DNA of 8,769 bases, from the NCBI GenBank assembly GCA_040509055.1, contig JBEVLT010000416.1:1-8769 (forward strand). Direction: 5' to 3'. Positions 7,074 to 8,769 of this stretch are shown here, piece after piece; the first letter of the stretch is position 1, and every line of letters begins with the position of its first letter. The position numbers and the translations under genes were made by a program. The notes beneath the pieces are model-generated. The model was not told where the DNA came from, searched no databases, and saw nothing but the letters and a program-made list of their open reading frames with translations. This stretch comes from JAJKIP01 sp040509055. GTDB taxonomy: Bacteria; Bacteroidota; Bacteroidia; Chitinophagales; Chitinophagaceae.

Positions 7074-7121
7074 AGGTTCGATGTTTGAGGTTTGATCCCG
7101 ATAGTATCGGGATGTCCTTAT
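7074..7121 (+). repeat. Intergenic repeat copy B, palindrome-bearing form
   Basis: AGGTTCGATGTTTG (7074-7087) is identical to part of copy A, and TCCTTAT (7115-7121) matches the sequence after copy A (6469-6475). Between these blocks copy A has 6 nt and copy B has 27 nt, the difference being mostly a 19-bp palindrome. The copy lies in the ridA leader. Confidence 0.6.
7095..7113. promoter_or_regulatory. 19-bp perfect palindrome upstream of ridA
   Basis: ATCCCGATAGTATCGGGAT has 9-bp perfect arms around a single central base. As RNA it folds into an 8-bp stem with a 3-nt loop. No T-run follows on either strand, so it is not a standard intrinsic terminator. It could be a regulator site, an mRNA 3'-end stabilising stem for the dehydrogenase transcript, or a mobile repeat module. 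Confidence 0.55.
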
Positions 7122-7240
7122 GAGAAGAGTCATTTTTTATCCTGCCACCACCGGATTACAGCAAGCTTAACCCGCGCAAAAGAAATAATCCTTCAAGTTA
7201 AAGACGGTGCGTAACAGCGAACCACAAACCCGGAACAGAA

Positions 7241-8698
7241 CTATAACTCTACGCAAACATTTTTGGCCTCCGTAAAAAACCGCAGCGCCTCCCATCCTCC
7301 TTCCCTCCCCACGCCGCTGTTCTTCATACCGCCAAAGGGCGTACGCAGGTCACGCAGCAGCCAGCAATTGATCCAGATGATGCCGCTGTCCACGCGGGCA
7401 GCCACCCTGTTGGCCTTTGAAATATCCTGCGTCCAGATGGTAGCAGCCAGGCCGTACGTACTGGCATTGGCGAGCTGCAATGCCTCTTCTTCCGTTCTGA
7501 ACGATTGCAAGGTCACTACCGGGCCGAAGATCTCTTCCTGGTTGGTCCGGCACCCTGGTCCTAACCCTTCCACGATGGTCGGTTCGATAAAATAGCCGCT
7601 GGCACATCGTCCACCCGGATTCACCGCGTTACCGCCGCACAGGATCGTTCCTTCCTCCTGCCGCGCGGTATCGATACAGCGCATGATCTTTTCAAAATGG
7701 ACCCGGCTCACGATAGCGCCCTGTTTGGAATTTTCATTCAACGGATCGCCTACCGCCAATCGTTTTGTCCGTTCGACAAACTCCTTTTTGAATCGTTCAT
7801 ATACCGATTCCTCTACCAGTATCCGGCTGCCGCAAAGGCAGATCTCTCCCTGGTTGCTGAACGATGACAGCAGCGTGGTTTTCATCATCTTTTCCCAGTC
7901 GCAATCGGCGAAAATGATAGTGGGATTTTTACCACCCAGCTCCAGCGACAGTTTTTTGAACTTCGGCGCGGCCAGCGCCGCAATGCGCTCCCCGGCCCTG
8001 GTGCTGCCGGTAAACGAGATGGCTTTCACAGCCGGGTGGGTAACGATCGCCTCACCGGCTCCGGGCCCGGTGCCGTGTATGATATTCAGTACGCCGCCCG
8101 GCAAACCGGCTTCCCGGCAGAGCAGTGAAAGCAGGAAGGCGGTAACCGGTGTTACTTCAGACGGCTTGGCCACGACACAATTTCCGGCTGCCAGCGCCGG
8201 CGCGATCTTCCAGGTAAACAGGTACAGCGGCAGGTTCCAGGGAGAAATGCACCCGACAATTCCGACCGGTTGACGCAATGTATAATTGATCGCCTTGTCC
8301 TCCATGGTATGGCTTTCGGCCGAGAGGTGCATGATGCCTGTAGCAAAAAAACGGAAATTGGCAGACGCCCTTGGTATATCCACCTTTTTGCTCAGCCAGA
8401 GCGGTTTGCCGTTGTCATTCGTCTCGGCCAGCGCCAGCTCATCCAGGTGTTCATCGATCAGTTCTGCGATCCGGTTCAGCACTTTAAACCGTTCTTCGGC
8501 CGGTGTGATGCTCCAGGCCGGAAAAGCTTTTTGTGCTGCCGTAACGGCCAACGCTACATCTTCATGACCGGAATCCGGTATCCGGCCAACTATTTCTCCG
8601 GTAGCCGGGTTAACATTGTCAATATATTTTCTTTCCAGCGGCTCCGCCAGGTTTCCACCGATGTAATTCTGAAGATGATATGGTATAGTTAGTTGCAT
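7241..8698 (-). CDS. Aldehyde dehydrogenase, probable 2-aminomuconate 6-semialdehyde dehydrogenase
   Basis: This 485-aa NAD-dependent enzyme of the ALDH superfamily is full length. Visible features are PWNLP (153-157, Asn155), the KPSE cofactor loop (178-181), FTGSTRAGERI (229-239) at the nicotinamide site, ELGGKNP with general base Glu253, NQGEICLCGSR with catalytic Cys287, EEIFGPV (388-394) and the C-terminal WINCWLLRDLRTPFGG run (from 442). The NCW-L-RDL-TPFGG pattern is typical of the ALDH8A1/AMS dehydrogenase group rather than of betaine or succinate semialdehyde dehydrogenases. Arg449 in it corresponds in position to a substrate-carboxylate Arg of the Pseudomonas enzyme. The expected reaction is oxidation of 2-aminomuconate 6-semialdehyde to 2-aminomuconate, just before the RidA-family deaminase encoded next. 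A 2-hydroxymuconic semialdehyde dehydrogenase is the main alternative, but kmo and kynU nearby favour the amino substrate. The start at 8698 gives a normal N-terminus; only 71 nt of upstream sequence are in the window. Confidence 0.9.
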   Translation of the reverse strand: MQLTIPYHLQNYIGGNLAEPLERKYIDNVNPATGEIVGRIPDSGHEDVALAVTAAQKAFPAWSITPAEERFKVLNRIAELIDEHLDELALAETNDNGKPLWLSKKVDIPRASANFRFFATGIMHLSAESHTMEDKAINYTLRQPVGIVGCISPWNLPLYLFTWKIAPALAAGNCVVAKPSEVTPVTAFLLSLLCREAGLPGGVLNIIHGTGPGAGEAIVTHPAVKAISFTGSTRAGERIAALAAPKFKKLSLELGGKNPTIIFADCDWEKMMKTTLLSSFSNQGEICLCGSRILVEESVYERFKKEFVERTKRLAVGDPLNENSKQGAIVSRVHFEKIMRCIDTARQEEGTILCGGNAVNPGGRCASGYFIEPTIVEGLGPGCRTNQEEIFGPVVTLQSFRTEEEALQLANASTYGLAATIWTQDISKANRVAARVDSGIIWINCWLLRDLRTPFGGMKNSGVGREGGWEALRFFTEAKNVCVEL

Positions 8699-8709
8699 TC
8701 GCTATTGTA

Positions 8710-8736
8710 GAAGCTGGAGGTTCGGAATTATCTCCA
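8710..8736 (+). repeat. Intergenic repeat copy D (partial)
   Basis: GAAGCTGGAGGTTCG (8710-8724) matches the start of copy A at 14 of 15 positions and then diverges. TGGAG (8715-8719) and CTCCA (8732-8736) form a 5-bp stem with a 12-nt loop, so part of the repeat is present in both orientations. It lies 11 nt upstream of the dehydrogenase start codon, in its leader. Confidence 0.45.
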
Positions 8737-8769
8737 ACAGAACCATCCCTCACGGCAAGTTACTTTACT

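Noticed and set aside
7095..7113. Intrinsic terminator at the ridA-leader palindrome
   Set aside because: The stem is strong, but no T-run follows on either strand.
7683..8273. A 196-residue + strand open frame
   Set aside because: It lies wholly antisense to the aldehyde dehydrogenase, whose catalytic motifs are intact. It is Ser/Pro-rich, as expected of a shadow frame.
1..8769. CRISPR array, tRNA/rRNA, transposase, toxin-antitoxin or defence system
   Set aside because: There is no regularly spaced repeat array, no cloverleaf-like sequence and no matching protein family. The repeats seen are few, irregularly spaced and in mixed orientation.

Overview
The window looks like chromosomal DNA from a Bacteroidota bacterium, most likely in the Chitinophagaceae/Sphingobacteriia part of the phylum. 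This rests on start sites without Shine-Dalgarno sequences, a match to the Bacteroidota -7 promoter consensus TAnnTTTG, a pyrF of the longer 'subfamily 2' type, an outer-membrane barrel gene paired with a secreted all-beta protein, and AT-rich intergenic spacers carrying short dispersed repeats. The lineage is inferred from style, not from any database match.

Layout. (1) Positions 1-2642, + strand: the 3' part of a large outer-membrane beta-barrel protein gene, cut by the left edge, then 42 nt later a gene for a 312-residue exported beta-rich protein of unknown function. (2) 2643-2896: a spacer between convergent genes, with a short palindromic patch and no convincing terminator. (3) 2897-8698, - strand: five genes in one direction, in transcription order a 2-aminomuconate 6-semialdehyde dehydrogenase-like aldehyde dehydrogenase, a RidA-family protein (probable 2-aminomuconate deaminase), kynureninase (kynU), kynurenine 3-monooxygenase (kmo) and orotidine 5'-phosphate decarboxylase (pyrF). 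The kynU-kmo spacer is 10 nt and the kmo-pyrF spacer 37 nt, whereas the spacers before ridA and kynU are 221 and 173 nt and hold repeats, a palindrome and one good promoter candidate.

How the genes work together. KMO makes 3-hydroxykynurenine and KynU cleaves it to 3-hydroxyanthranilate. The ring-opening dioxygenase and ACMS decarboxylase that would follow are not in the window. The dehydrogenase and RidA protein fit the two steps after them (2-aminomuconate semialdehyde to 2-aminomuconate to 4-oxalocrotonate). The set therefore points to the catabolic 3-hydroxyanthranilate branch of tryptophan degradation, not only to quinolinate/NAD synthesis. The missing enzymes may lie beyond position 8769. 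pyrF belongs to pyrimidine synthesis and is probably a passenger at the 3' end of the operon.

The least explained part is the intergenic DNA. A short repeat with core TTGGAGGTTCGATGTTTGGG occurs in all three spacers or leaders upstream of the - strand genes. Two copies form an inverted pair around the putative kynU promoter, and another copy carries a 19-bp perfect palindrome. I see no CRISPR array, tRNA, rRNA, transposase, phage gene or clearly novel enzymatic system.
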